Counted from the first letter of the stretch, positions 7,593 through 14,540 are shown. The stretch is 14,826 nucleotides of DNA from Candidatus Segatella caccae (GCA_900556395.1 USOQ01000061.1:1-14826), one strand, 5' to 3'. Numbers and translations: made by a program. Notes: generated by a model from the letters alone, not told the origin.

Positions 7593-7627
7593 GTGGAAGC
7601 TTCCAGTAAAAAAGAGGAAGTTTCCAC
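7593..7627 (-). terminator. Hairpin downstream of the acetyltransferase gene
   Basis: A 12-bp inverted repeat (7593-7604 with 7616-7627, one G-T pair) with an 11-base A-rich loop lies 11 bases beyond the acetyltransferase stop. On the minus strand the T-rich part is in the loop rather than after the stem. Termination is therefore plausible but not textbook; the arm GGAAGCTTCC is itself palindromic. Confidence 0.5.
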
Positions 7628-7638
7628 TATATTTTCCT

Positions 7639-8790
7639 TTACTTGATAATCTTCTTGTAACAGTTGCGACGCTTATGTAAGATGGGGTTCAGAACACCCC
7701 ATTGTCCTTGCACACCTGTATTACTCTCCATCTCTACCTGAGTTTCGCCCCACTCGATACCATAAGCTTGATAACGGGGAATGAGGTCGGCAAAGAGAAG
7801 TGCGTTGGCACCCTTGGCACGGTACTCGGGAAGGATGCCTACGAGCAACAGATCGGCTATCTTAGTCTTGTGCATCTTGATAACGCGAAGCAAGTGCCAC
7901 CAACCAAAGGGGAACAGACGGCCGCGACGACACTTCTGCAGAGCCTTTGCCAATGAAGGTATGGTGATGCCGATGCCCACCATCTTGTGCTCGGCCTCGC
8001 TCCAGTCCTCGATGCAGGTAATGAGATTGAAGTCGAGGAAACTCAGATAAGAATGAATCAACTGGTCTATCTGCTTCTGCGAGAGCTCGGAGTAGCCATA
8101 GAGGTCTTTGTAAGTGGCATTGATCAGTTCGAAAATCTTCTGACCATAACCGCCCTGGAAAACATCTTTCTTGGTAAGCTTGCGCACATGCAGATTGTAT
8201 CTTTTCTCTATCATGGCAGCTATCTTGGCGTATTTCTCGGGCACGGCATCAGGCACGATGAGCTTGTACTCTACGTATTTGTTGTCTATCTCATAACCTC
8301 CAAGAGCTTCTATGTGCTCGGGATAATAAGGATAGTTGTAGATGGTGGGCATGGTACCCAACTGGTCGAAGCCCCAGGTAAGCATGCCTTCAGGATCCAT
8401 ATCGGTAAATCCAAGTGGACCTACCACATCCTCCATACCCTTCGACTTGCCATAGTCTTCTACAGCCTGCAAAAGTGCCTTGGACACTTCACGGTCATCA
8501 ATGAAGTCTATCCAGCCAAAGCGCACCGTCTTGCTGTTCCAACGCTCGTTGGCCTTATGGTTGATGATGGCAGCGACACGTCCCGCCAACTTGCCGTCCT
8601 TATAGGCAAGGAAGTATTGGGACTCACAAAACTCAAAGGCTGCATTGCGATCCTTGCAGAGAGTATTCATTTCGTCGCAGAACAAGTTGGGCACATCGTA
8701 CTCGTTGCCCTTGTATAGGTCGTAATGGAAGTCGATGAACGTCTTCAAATCCTTCTTGTTTTCGACCTTTCGAATCTCTATTAATGACAT
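7639..8790 (-). CDS. GNAT-fold N-acetyltransferase, YghO-like
   Basis: A 383-residue protein resembling the two-domain YghO-like acetyltransferase family. The N-terminal part has FLAYKDGKLAGRVAAIIN (60-77), FGWIDFIDD (91-99) and the VVGPLGFTDMDPEGML stretch (122-137). The C-terminal GNAT half has LLVGILPEYRAKGANALL (315-332), resembling the acetyl-CoA-binding R/QxxGxG/A motif, and an ending VEMESNT...KRRNCYKK typical of the family. The substrate is unknown; nothing in the neighbours identifies one. The start at 8790 is the first ATG after a consensus promoter located 34 bases upstream. There is no Shine-Dalgarno. The family assignment rests on remembered motif similarity. Confidence 0.8.
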   Translation of the reverse strand: MSLIEIRKVENKKDLKTFIDFHYDLYKGNEYDVPNLFCDEMNTLCKDRNAAFEFCESQYFLAYKDGKLAGRVAAIINHKANERWNSKTVRFGWIDFIDDREVSKALLQAVEDYGKSKGMEDVVGPLGFTDMDPEGMLTWGFDQLGTMPTIYNYPYYPEHIEALGGYEIDNKYVEYKLIVPDAVPEKYAKIAAMIEKRYNLHVRKLTKKDVFQGGYGQKIFELINATYKDLYGYSELSQKQIDQLIHSYLSFLDFNLITCIEDWSEAEHKMVGIGITIPSLAKALQKCRRGRLFPFGWWHLLRVIKMHKTKIADLLLVGILPEYRAKGANALLFADLIPRYQAYGIEWGETQVEMESNTGVQGQWGVLNPILHKRRNCYKKIIK

Positions 8791-8823
8791 GATTTCAAAC
8801 TTAGTTTGTTACTTTAAAGTATG

Positions 8824-8855
8824 CAAAAATAGCAATATTTGGGCAAACAGCCAAA
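8824..8855 (-). promoter_or_regulatory. Promoter of the acetyltransferase gene, inside a hairpin
   Basis: On the minus strand TTTG (8852-8855), then exactly 20 bases, then TATTTTTG (8824-8831): a full match to the Bacteroidetes consensus. The -33 box lies in one arm and the -7 box in the other arm of the 18-bp inverted repeat listed next. The start point would be near 8817, leaving a leader of about 27 bases. Confidence 0.75.
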
Positions 8856-8868
8856 TATTGCTATTTTT
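8825..8868. terminator. 18-bp perfect hairpin downstream of the esterase gene
   Basis: Bases 8825-8842 are the exact reverse complement of 8851-8868, with an 8-base loop. The outer stem is A-run/T-run, so an RNA from either strand forms a stem ending in U residues. For the minus-strand esterase gene it lies 74 bases past the stop and is the best terminator candidate. It overlaps the promoter of the next gene. Confidence 0.75.
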
Positions 8869-8911
8869 TTTGCAGTTTTTTATGAGGATTACAAGCCTCC
8901 TATAGATTTAT

Positions 8912-8928
8912 GATGCTTTTTTAGCATC
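8912..8928 (-). terminator. Small hairpin at the esterase 3' end
   Basis: GATGCT (8912-8917) pairs with AGCATC (8923-8928) around a 5-base loop, 13 bases past the esterase stop. On the minus strand no T-run follows, so it is a weak terminator candidate or an mRNA 3' stabiliser preceding the stronger hairpin at 8825-8868. Confidence 0.35.
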
Positions 8929-8941
8929 GACTTTATCACTA

Positions 8942-10279
8942 CTACTTGATGAGATGTGCCTTTATCCACTCCATCTGACCATAGTTGGTTTCGAAGGTTG
9001 TCCAATGCTCATTGATAGGTGTCAACAGACTCTTCTTAGGGCATTTCAGCGTATTCCATACGGCATAGCTGGTAGTAGGAGGACAAGTTACATCATTGTA
9101 TCCCCACGTAAGATAGGTGGGAACTGTAACTTTGCGGGCAAAGTTCACCACATCATAATAAGCCATCGTGTTGAGACAATCCTTATTTTTCAGCACCTCA
9201 TAACATTTGGTGAAATGAGGATATCCTCCTGTTCGGCCTTTCTCAGCATAGGCTGCCATATCGCTGAGCGCAGGATGATTGGCCACACATAGGGTTACAC
9301 GCTTGTCTAAACCTGCTGCAATAATAGCCAAAGCGCCGCCCTGACTTCCGCCCTGCACAGCTACATTCTTGCCATCCCACTCGGGAAGAGAGGTCAAGAA
9401 ATCAATACAGCGCACCAATCCCTGATATACATGGCGCATATAGTAGCGGTTCTTGTCTTCCAAACCCATAGAAAGATAACCGCAGTTAGACTCATTGAAT
9501 CCCTTACTTATCTCATTGAAAGTTTCGGCTGGAATACGTGGGTCGAGGCCATGAATCTCTATCTCAAAGCGGATAAAGCCATTCTCGGCATAATACTTAT
9601 TGCGCATGGGGTCTTTGATGGTCTTGATGCCAGCTCCGGGAGGGGTGAGAACCACAGGATGACTGCCCTGCTTGGCATTCTTGGGATAGAAGAGATAGCC
9701 ATACATCGCATGTCCCTTCTTGTCTATCTGAAGTTTGATGAGATAGCAATCTATCTTGTCGGTACAATACTCTTTGGCAAGTTCTTTGGTATAACTCACC
9801 GGTACGCTTTTCAGTTCGTCCTTGGCTTGCTGCCAGAAGGCATCAAAGTCTTTGGGCTCTTGAGTATAAGGCTGAATCTTATCAACCGAGAAGCCTAACT
9901 TAATATGGTGCTGATAGGTCTTGCCATCAAGTTTATAAAACAATCTCAAATCACGGAAGCCCGGAGTTTTACGGGTTCCCATATTCACGATGGCACGACC
10001 ATTCTTCAGTTTAAAACTGCCTTGTTTATCAGACTTCAGCATGTCGTCGCCTATTTCATAGTTTACCTCCCCGTCACGAGGTATGCCATACTTATAGAAG
10101 CTTACTTCCACTTTTGCCTGTTCGCCAGTCTTATAGAGCCAGTCGGCATGATCGGGAACAGTAAGCCAAAGATAATCACTCTTGTACGGATAATTCTCGG
10201 CCTTTACACTTGATACGCTCAGCATGTTTATAGCCAAGAAAAACAGGAGCGTAAGATAGATTGTTTTTAATTTGTTCAT
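8942..10279 (-). CDS. Secreted acetylxylan esterase-like hydrolase (CE7/AXE1 family)
   Basis: A 445-residue exported alpha/beta-hydrolase. The start is set at 10279 because MNKLKTIYLTLLFFLAINML with SVKA|E at 24-27 forms a clear signal peptide. The frame stays open 38 codons upstream, but that stretch is polar. Residues about 30-140 form a beta-rich N-terminal domain. The AXE1-type domain (PF05448) follows, with TPPGAG (212-217), nucleophile motif GGSQGG (S312), acid D396 in WGYNDVTCPP and H425 in NEHWTT. CE7 enzymes remove acetyl groups from xylan, xylo-oligosaccharides or cephalosporin C. In gut Bacteroidetes such enzymes usually serve glycan use. No SusC/SusD or glycoside hydrolase genes flank it, so it is a lone esterase here. 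It has its own consensus promoter and a leader of about 125 bases. Confidence 0.88.
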   Translation of the reverse strand: MNKLKTIYLTLLFFLAINMLSVSSVKAENYPYKSDYLWLTVPDHADWLYKTGEQAKVEVSFYKYGIPRDGEVNYEIGDDMLKSDKQGSFKLKNGRAIVNMGTRKTPGFRDLRLFYKLDGKTYQHHIKLGFSVDKIQPYTQEPKDFDAFWQQAKDELKSVPVSYTKELAKEYCTDKIDCYLIKLQIDKKGHAMYGYLFYPKNAKQGSHPVVLTPPGAGIKTIKDPMRNKYYAENGFIRFEIEIHGLDPRIPAETFNEISKGFNESNCGYLSMGLEDKNRYYMRHVYQGLVRCIDFLTSLPEWDGKNVAVQGGSQGGALAIIAAGLDKRVTLCVANHPALSDMAAYAEKGRTGGYPHFTKCYEVLKNKDCLNTMAYYDVVNFARKVTVPTYLTWGYNDVTCPPTTSYAVWNTLKCPKKSLLTPINEHWTTFETNYGQMEWIKAHLIK

Positions 10280-10409
10280 AGCGTGATAGCTTTTGGAATA
10301 TTTTAGATTGTTGTTTGATTGCTTTTGTGATGAGTACACAAAGTGATAAAGCGTATAATCTCTCTTCTGATGTGACTGCATCTTAATATGCATCTTAACT
10401 TGTATCTTG

Positions 10410-10441
10410 CAAAATTAAGAAAATTATTGTTTACCTCCAAA
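10410..10441 (-). promoter_or_regulatory. Promoter of the esterase gene
   Basis: On the minus strand TTTG (10438-10441), exactly 20 bases, then TAATTTTG (10410-10417): a full consensus match. The start point near 10403 leaves a leader of about 125 bases before the ATG at 10279. That leader contains a direct repeat of TTAAGATGCA near 10379-10400. Confidence 0.75.
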
Positions 10442-10502
10442 CATTTAAGTAGAAATCAACAGTTGTGGTCTTGTTTCTCTCTGTATAACTGCCTATCAAA
10501 GC

Positions 10503-11954
10503 TTACCCCAGCTTACTCGTTATCAACAGCACATGACTATCGTCCGACAAAGTGGTGGCAAAGATATATGTATCACCACCATCTTTTAGTTTCAAACGCT
10601 TGCGAAGCTCTGCCACAGAGAGGGGAAAATTACGAATAGCTATATTGGCCTTCGTAATGCCTTGCAAATGACGTTTAAGCTCTTTCTTATTGAGAGAGGA
10701 AACAGACTGGATGCGGAAAGCACGACCAGGAAATTCATTTATCGCCAACTGGCTCACGTAGAGATGACTGTTCCGGGAAAGCATATTGATGCCATATCGC
10801 TCGGACAGAACTCCGAAACATCCAGCTTTCATCAACGAGGCATTGGGCTCATAGAGGTAGGGAGTTGTCTCTAATTCGGAAGAAGCAACCTTGGATACCG
10901 ATGATGCCATAGCAGCCTCGTCGAAGACAAAAGACTGAGCATCATTGACACAATAAATGCGAAGATGATTGCTATCATGAGATGATGGGCTTGAAAGAGA
11001 TGCGCTATTTTGCTCTATTTCTTTCGCTGAGAGCACTAATAGGAGCTCTTTACATTCGTTACCCACAGAAACGATATGAACCTCTCTCACGCAGCTTAAT
11101 TCGCTCACAGCACGATGCCAGTCGAGCATCGGGGATAGTTTGATGATGACAAAGTCTGATTTGCTAAGTAGCTCGTCCTGCAACTGAGTCACATCAGGGG
11201 TGCAGTCCTGAAGGCTTACAACCTTGTTACCTGCATCGTCGCGACGTGCAGGGTCAAGATAGACTACCCGAAGTCGAGAATGTTGCGGAATCGCATGAAG
11301 CACCTCAACGCCATCCCCATTCTTCACGATGACATACTTTAAGCCCAATCGCTCAAAATTCTCATGAGCCGCCTCACAAAGATGCTTCTGTCGTTCTACA
11401 TACATCGACTTCACATTCAGTCGAGCAGCGATGTAAGAGAAGTCGACTCCAAATCCTCCTGTCAAGTCGATAAACTCAATTTCTGCTAAAGATTCTCCTG
11501 CGCAAACATTCTCTTTTATTTCGTTAACATTGCAAGCAGTTTCTGTTAATATCTGTTGCTTTTCACAAGTGCCTTCATTTTGAGCGAATTCTGAATCAAC
11601 TGTACTCTTGGCCGCAAATTCGCAAATTTTAGCATCAACGCCCTGAGGCATGGTTTCTCCTTGAGAAGAAGAAAGAGAAGAAATTCCTAACAGACGTGCC
11701 ACTAATTCTGCCTTATAGAGAGCCGTCTGCTCTGACGAACATTGTTCCATCGAGATGTGAGGAGGATAAACGATATCTTCGATTCTTGCCCAGCGAGGCA
11801 ACTTGGTACGAGCTATCTGACGCCCACGAATCTGATCGAGGGCGAAAGGCATATCTAACTCAGGATTCTTATTCCCAAGGAAAGCCAACTTGCGGACGTC
11901 ATCATCCTGATGTTGGCGAATAAAGTCGAGAGTAGCTTGATTCATCGTTGTCAT
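10503..11954 (-). CDS. Class I SAM-dependent methyltransferase with THUMP-like domain (PG_1098-like)
   Basis: A 483-residue protein of a Bacteroidetes-typical family (PG_1098-type) with an N-terminal helical part, a Rossmann methyltransferase core and a C-terminal THUMP-like/ferredoxin-like domain. The SAM-binding motif is FIDLTGGFGVD (161-171), followed by YVER (185-188) and the catalytic-type motif DPARRD (234-239). The C-terminus (about 365-483) has EPNASLMKAG and the KANIAIRNFPLSVAELRKRL stretch. The substrate is probably an RNA but is unproven. Residues about 91-157 and 313-328 look like poorly conserved, polar insertions. They make the protein longer than the roughly 400 residues I expect. 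A second ATG at 11945 has a better-spaced AAGGAAG and may be the true start. The antitoxin gene lies only 29 bases upstream on the same strand. Confidence 0.85.
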   Translation of the reverse strand: MTTMNQATLDFIRQHQDDDVRKLAFLGNKNPELDMPFALDQIRGRQIARTKLPRWARIEDIVYPPHISMEQCSSEQTALYKAELVARLLGISSLSSSQGETMPQGVDAKICEFAAKSTVDSEFAQNEGTCEKQQILTETACNVNEIKENVCAGESLAEIEFIDLTGGFGVDFSYIAARLNVKSMYVERQKHLCEAAHENFERLGLKYVIVKNGDGVEVLHAIPQHSRLRVVYLDPARRDDAGNKVVSLQDCTPDVTQLQDELLSKSDFVIIKLSPMLDWHRAVSELSCVREVHIVSVGNECKELLLVLSAKEIEQNSASLSSPSSHDSNHLRIYCVNDAQSFVFDEAAMASSVSKVASSELETTPYLYEPNASLMKAGCFGVLSERYGINMLSRNSHLYVSQLAINEFPGRAFRIQSVSSLNKKELKRHLQGITKANIAIRNFPLSVAELRKRLKLKDGGDTYIFATTLSDDSHVLLITSKLG

Positions 11955-11983
11955 CTTCCTTTGTCTTGACTATGGCGATGCAT

Positions 11984-12295
11984 TTATCCGACTACCAGTG
12001 AGAATTGCAGCCCTAAAGCATTTGCTATTCTCAAGAAAGTAGAGAGTTGCATATCCGTTTGGCCCTTTTCCAGAGCAGAGACATACTCTCTCTTCTTGCC
12101 GATTTTCTCGGCAAGAGCCTTCTGCGTCATCTTCTGTTTCTTACGCTCATCTTTTAACAACTCTGCATAATACCAAGCCTTAGCCCTGGCATCAAAATCT
12201 TTACGGGCCTCGCTATTAGGCTCGCCATATTTTTCCTGCAGAACATCATCAAATGTTCTCAACTTAGACAGTTTTTCTTCATTAAACTTCAACAT
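11984..12295 (-). CDS. HigA-like XRE-family antitoxin/regulator, toxin partner absent
   Basis: A 103-residue DNA-binding protein. Residues about 43-98 form a helix-turn-helix of the XRE/Cro type (LLKDERKKQKMTQKALAEKI, GKKREYVSALEKGQT, FLRIANALGL). The N-terminal ~40 residues are charged and resemble the leader of HigA-type antitoxins normally encoded after a HigB/RelE toxin. No toxin gene is readable upstream (12296-12543) or downstream. The frame opens at 12331, but that ATG lies within the -7 box of a perfect promoter and would not be transcribed. The first in-frame ATG inside the expected transcript is at 12295. Autorepression is likely by analogy. It is transcribed toward the methyltransferase with a 29-base gap, so the two may share a message. 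Confidence 0.8.
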   Translation of the reverse strand: MLKFNEEKLSKLRTFDDVLQEKYGEPNSEARKDFDARAKAWYYAELLKDERKKQKMTQKALAEKIGKKREYVSALEKGQTDMQLSTFLRIANALGLQFSLVVG

Positions 12296-12328
12296 AAGCC
12301 CTGCCGTATATTTTCTTCTTCCATGCTG

Positions 12329-12360
12329 CAAAAATAAGAAAAATATTAGTTACTTTCAAA
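12329..12360 (-). promoter_or_regulatory. Promoter of the XRE antitoxin gene
   Basis: On the minus strand TTTG (12357-12360), exactly 20 bases, then TATTTTTG (12329-12336): a full consensus match. The start point falls near 12322, so the ATG at 12331 is upstream of the message and the one at 12295 is preferred. A promoter immediately before the antitoxin also means it is expressed without any upstream toxin gene. Confidence 0.8.
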
Positions 12361-12543
12361 TGTTTTGGAAGAAAATGCAAAAATGTTGCTGGAAGACAAC
12401 TGTGAAGTGAAGCGTAGACATCGCCAAGCGTCGTTCATTGTTCTAAGGGCAAAGCCACTCATTTCATTTCTCTGTTGTAACTCACACCTGATGGCGTGGG
12501 GAAGAGGAATATTCACACAGCATTTATTGAAGAAGACGTTCTG
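12361..12543. other. Gene-free stretch upstream of the antitoxin
   Basis: One minus-strand frame is open for about 66 codons (12543 to about 12345). It has no good start near its beginning and no resemblance to RelE/HigB toxins. A plus-strand frame of similar length begins with TTG and runs into the terminal repeat of the MITE-like element. Neither looks like a real gene. This stretch may be remnant DNA of a lost toxin gene or of a larger insertion, but I cannot show either. Confidence 0.4.
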
Positions 12544-12869
12544 TTATCCCGAACTGTGGTAGTTTTAGGATATGGTTTGAATGTTGTTGCACATCAGTTG
12601 TGCGACGTCTGCATAACAAGTGTTGTACAAATGCATAACAGCTGATGTGTAAGCGCACATCAGCTGTTGGGCGGTTGGTGAGTCTATATTTTCTCAGAAA
12701 AATCACTTGATTCTTCAGGAGACATTTATTACTTTCTTTAGTCTCTCCATCAAGGGTATCTGTTACTGAACTTTCGCATATCAGGAAGTTCAATAAATTA
12801 ATAATAACCAATTTGTCTTTTTCATTTTTTACCCTATTGAAGTATTTCTATTACCCCAGTTCGGGATAA
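12544..12869. mobile_element. MITE-like element with 18-bp terminal inverted repeats
   Basis: TTATCCCGAACTG at 12544 and its inverse at 12869 begin an 18-bp inverted repeat (12544-12561 with 12852-12869, 17 of 18 matching). They enclose about 290 bases with no transposase. Inside lies a perfect 13-bp hairpin (12637-12668) and two smaller dyads. The size and structure fit a non-autonomous miniature transposon or an IS remnant. A target duplication is not evident, beyond a TA at each outer end that follows from the repeat itself. A minus-strand frame of 95 codons crosses the element and runs through the left terminal repeat; I treat it as non-coding. Confidence 0.6.
12637..12668. repeat. 13-bp perfect hairpin inside the MITE-like element
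   Basis: AACAGCTGATGTG (12637-12649) is the exact inverse of 12656-12668, with a 6-base loop. A third, variant copy of the CACATCAG core lies at 12590-12597. No T-run follows on either strand, so it is not a typical terminator. Subterminal hairpins of this sort are common in small mobile elements. Confidence 0.85.
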
Positions 12870-12892
12870 GAAAGGACCTCAGAGAGCCTCTA

Positions 12893-12939
12893 AATACCTC
12901 GACACGGCGTGAGCGAGAGTGGTATCGGTTGCAAAGATA
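12893..12939 (-). promoter_or_regulatory. Promoter-like -7 box and structured leader facing the MITE-like element
   Basis: On the minus strand TATCTTTG (12932-12939) matches the -7 consensus; the -33 position shows only CATG. The transcript would begin near 12925 with a leader able to fold (ATACC 12893-12897 with GGTAT 12921-12925, and inner CTCG/CGAG and CAC/GTG pairs). It then enters the terminal repeat at 12869. No gene follows, so this may be a promoter orphaned by the insertion. Confidence 0.4.
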
Positions 12940-13040
12940 GTGAAAATAATGATTACTTACATGTTTTCCGTGGATTATTTTCGGTTAGAACTGAAAAATG
13001 ATGATGTTTGGGAACACAGTAACTATTAATAAGAAGCCAA

Positions 13041-13069
13041 GAGGGCCGCAACAGTCAGTTACAGCCCTC
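13041..13069 (-). terminator. Terminator hairpin of the DUF4143 ATPase gene
   Basis: GAGGGC (13041-13046) pairs with GCCCTC (13064-13069) around a 17-base loop, 8 bases past the ATPase stop. On the minus strand the following bases are only moderately T-rich, so efficiency is uncertain. Confidence 0.55.
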
Positions 13070-13077
13070 ATGTCGCT

Positions 13078-14448
13078 TTATAACAAAGGAGTCATATACA
13101 GAGGAAGATACGTGATACCATCCTCTACTTTCAAGTCCTTATCATGAAGCACGTATGGCGTAGCCAATTGCTTGCCATACTTCTTAATACACTTCTTTAG
13201 CGATGTAATCGTATAGTTGGAACCCGATTTCACCTCTATAGGCGATATATTATGACGACTCGTTATCGTAGGCTTGGCAATCAAGAAATCTATCTCCATA
13301 CGTTCATCCGCTTCTTTCGCAGAATACTTGCTAAAGAAATAGAGTTTATGACCTGCCGCCCTCAGCATCTGAGCCACGATATTCTCTACCAACATACCTT
13401 CATTCACCTCCAATTTGTCAAACATCAGCTTTTGATAGAGTTCGCTCGTCACAATGCCACGTTCATCAAAAGCATGGCAAATCAGCAACCCCGTATCACC
13501 CATATAACATTTCAAGGTAGTACGCTCCTCGTTCAACTTCAAGCCGATACTAGGCTCCGTGGAATTATAACAACAATTGATTATCTTTGCATCAGAAAGC
13601 CAGAAGAACGCCTCGGAATAATCTCGCATACGAGCATGCGACTGCAGGTCAGCCAAGCGGAACTTCTTCTCATGCTTCTGCAGCTGCCCTGGCAATTCCT
13701 CAAAGATAGCAGCCACCTTGGTCTCCTGGTTATCTGCATACTTGCGGATATCATTGCGATAAATGCCCAAGATGTCACGCTTACGCTCATCTACCTTGTC
13801 AAAATCTCGTGTATCGACATAAGTTTGCACTGCCTGAGGCATACCTCCCACGATCATATACTGACGGAAATAGTCCAATGCCTTACGATGGAAAGCCTCC
13901 ATGGGCTTTCTTTTCTCAAATTGCATCTTGATAAATGGCATCATCATTTCATCCCCCATTGCCCAAAGAAACTCCTCAAAATCCATAGGATACATTTCTA
14001 TGGCATGCTCTTCGGATGGCAACATAATATCCTTCACATTCTTTTTAATGGATATGAGCGAACCAGTCTCTATATAGTCAAACCTATGGTCAGCCACCAA
14101 GTGCTTGATGGCTGATCTAGCACGTGGACAAAACTGTATCTCATCAAAGATAATAAGCGAAGAAGCTCCATCCGTTGGATTCTTGCGAGGAATTAATTTC
14201 TTCTTTCCATACAATTCCAAACTTGTGAAAAGCATATCCAAGTCATCCAAATAGAGGTCGAAGAATTCTATTACCTTAGGATTGACACGGCTAAAATCAA
14301 TGAGGAGATAAGAGTCATATTCGTTTTTGGCAAATTCCTCCACGATATAACTCTTTCCTATTCGTCGTGCGCCCTCTATCAAAAGAGCCACCTCGCCATG
14401 CCTATTATGCTTCCAGTCAAGCAGTTGCTGATATATCTTTCTCTTCAT
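13078..14448 (-). CDS. AAA family ATPase with DUF4143 domain
   Basis: A 456-residue protein of the AAA_14 (PF13173) plus DUF4143 (PF13635) architecture, widespread in anaerobic bacteria and archaea and without an established role. Walker A is GARRIGKS (26-33), Walker B is LIIFDEIQ (98-105), and an arginine-rich ETGS sensor-like segment follows (127-130). The C-terminal DUF4143 domain carries EIDFLIAK (385-392) and ISPIEVKSG (401-409). The spacing of D387 and E405-V-K407 recalls PD-(D/E)XK nucleases, though cleavage has not been shown here. The ATG at 14448 is the first in frame. The gene stands alone, with its own promoter and two arrays of phased repeats upstream. Such genes are often multicopy and patchy between strains, which suggests accessory status. 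Confidence 0.9.
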   Translation of the reverse strand: MKRKIYQQLLDWKHNRHGEVALLIEGARRIGKSYIVEEFAKNEYDSYLLIDFSRVNPKVIEFFDLYLDDLDMLFTSLELYGKKKLIPRKNPTDGASSLIIFDEIQFCPRARSAIKHLVADHRFDYIETGSLISIKKNVKDIMLPSEEHAIEMYPMDFEEFLWAMGDEMMMPFIKMQFEKRKPMEAFHRKALDYFRQYMIVGGMPQAVQTYVDTRDFDKVDERKRDILGIYRNDIRKYADNQETKVAAIFEELPGQLQKHEKKFRLADLQSHARMRDYSEAFFWLSDAKIINCCYNSTEPSIGLKLNEERTTLKCYMGDTGLLICHAFDERGIVTSELYQKLMFDKLEVNEGMLVENIVAQMLRAAGHKLYFFSKYSAKEADERMEIDFLIAKPTITSRHNISPIEVKSGSNYTITSLKKCIKKYGKQLATPYVLHDKDLKVEDGITYLPLYMTPLL

Positions 14449-14457
14449 AAGGTTTCA

Positions 14458-14540
14458 TTTTACACGTTTCTGAGAATTTTATAACCTCGATTTTACACGT
14501 TTCTGAGGTTTTTCAGCGTACAAATTTACACCTTTCTTAG
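14458..14540. repeat. Three 17-bp direct repeats at exact 33-bp spacing
   Basis: TTTTACACGTTTCTGAG occurs at 14458-14474 and identically at 14491-14507. A third copy with 3 changes lies at 14524-14540. The period is 33 bases both times, about three turns of the helix, and the 16-base spacers are unrelated. The array starts 10 bases upstream of the ATPase ATG. The third copy lies between the -33 and -7 boxes of the promoter, as an operator would. Confidence 0.9.

Noticed and set aside
6322..7680. Plus-strand open frame of 452 codons opposite parE
   Set aside because: It is fully antisense to a motif-complete topoisomerase gene and has no recognisable domain. Long antisense frames are a by-product of codon bias here.
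7987..8718. Plus-strand open frame of 243 codons opposite the acetyltransferase
   Set aside because: Antisense to a conserved gene with a consensus promoter; no start signal or family motif.
10280..10393. Longer esterase starting at 10393
   Set aside because: The extra 38 residues are polar and precede a clear signal peptide, which has to be N-terminal.
12296..12331. Longer antitoxin starting at 12331
   Set aside because: That ATG lies inside the -7 promoter element, upstream of the expected transcription start.
12345..12543. Possible remnant of a RelE/HigB toxin upstream of the antitoxin
   Set aside because: The open minus-strand frame was read and shows no toxin motif, and the other frames are interrupted. 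A remnant cannot be supported.
12524..12811. Minus-strand open frame of 95 codons across the MITE-like element
   Set aside because: Its C-terminus is translated from the terminal inverted repeat and its middle from the hairpin. The composition is not protein-like and no family is recognised.
12535..12880. Target-site duplication flanking the MITE-like element
   Set aside because: Flanking bases do not match over more than one base. The TA at each end is part of the inverted repeat and proves nothing.
12880..12930. tRNA-like fold upstream of the MITE-like element
   Set aside because: There is a hairpin, but no cloverleaf, no T-loop GTTCGA-type sequence and no CCA-end acceptor pairing.
14458..14540. 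CRISPR-like array (17-bp repeats, 16-bp spacers)
   Set aside because: Repeats and spacers are far too short, there are only three units, no cas genes are present, and the array overlaps a promoter.
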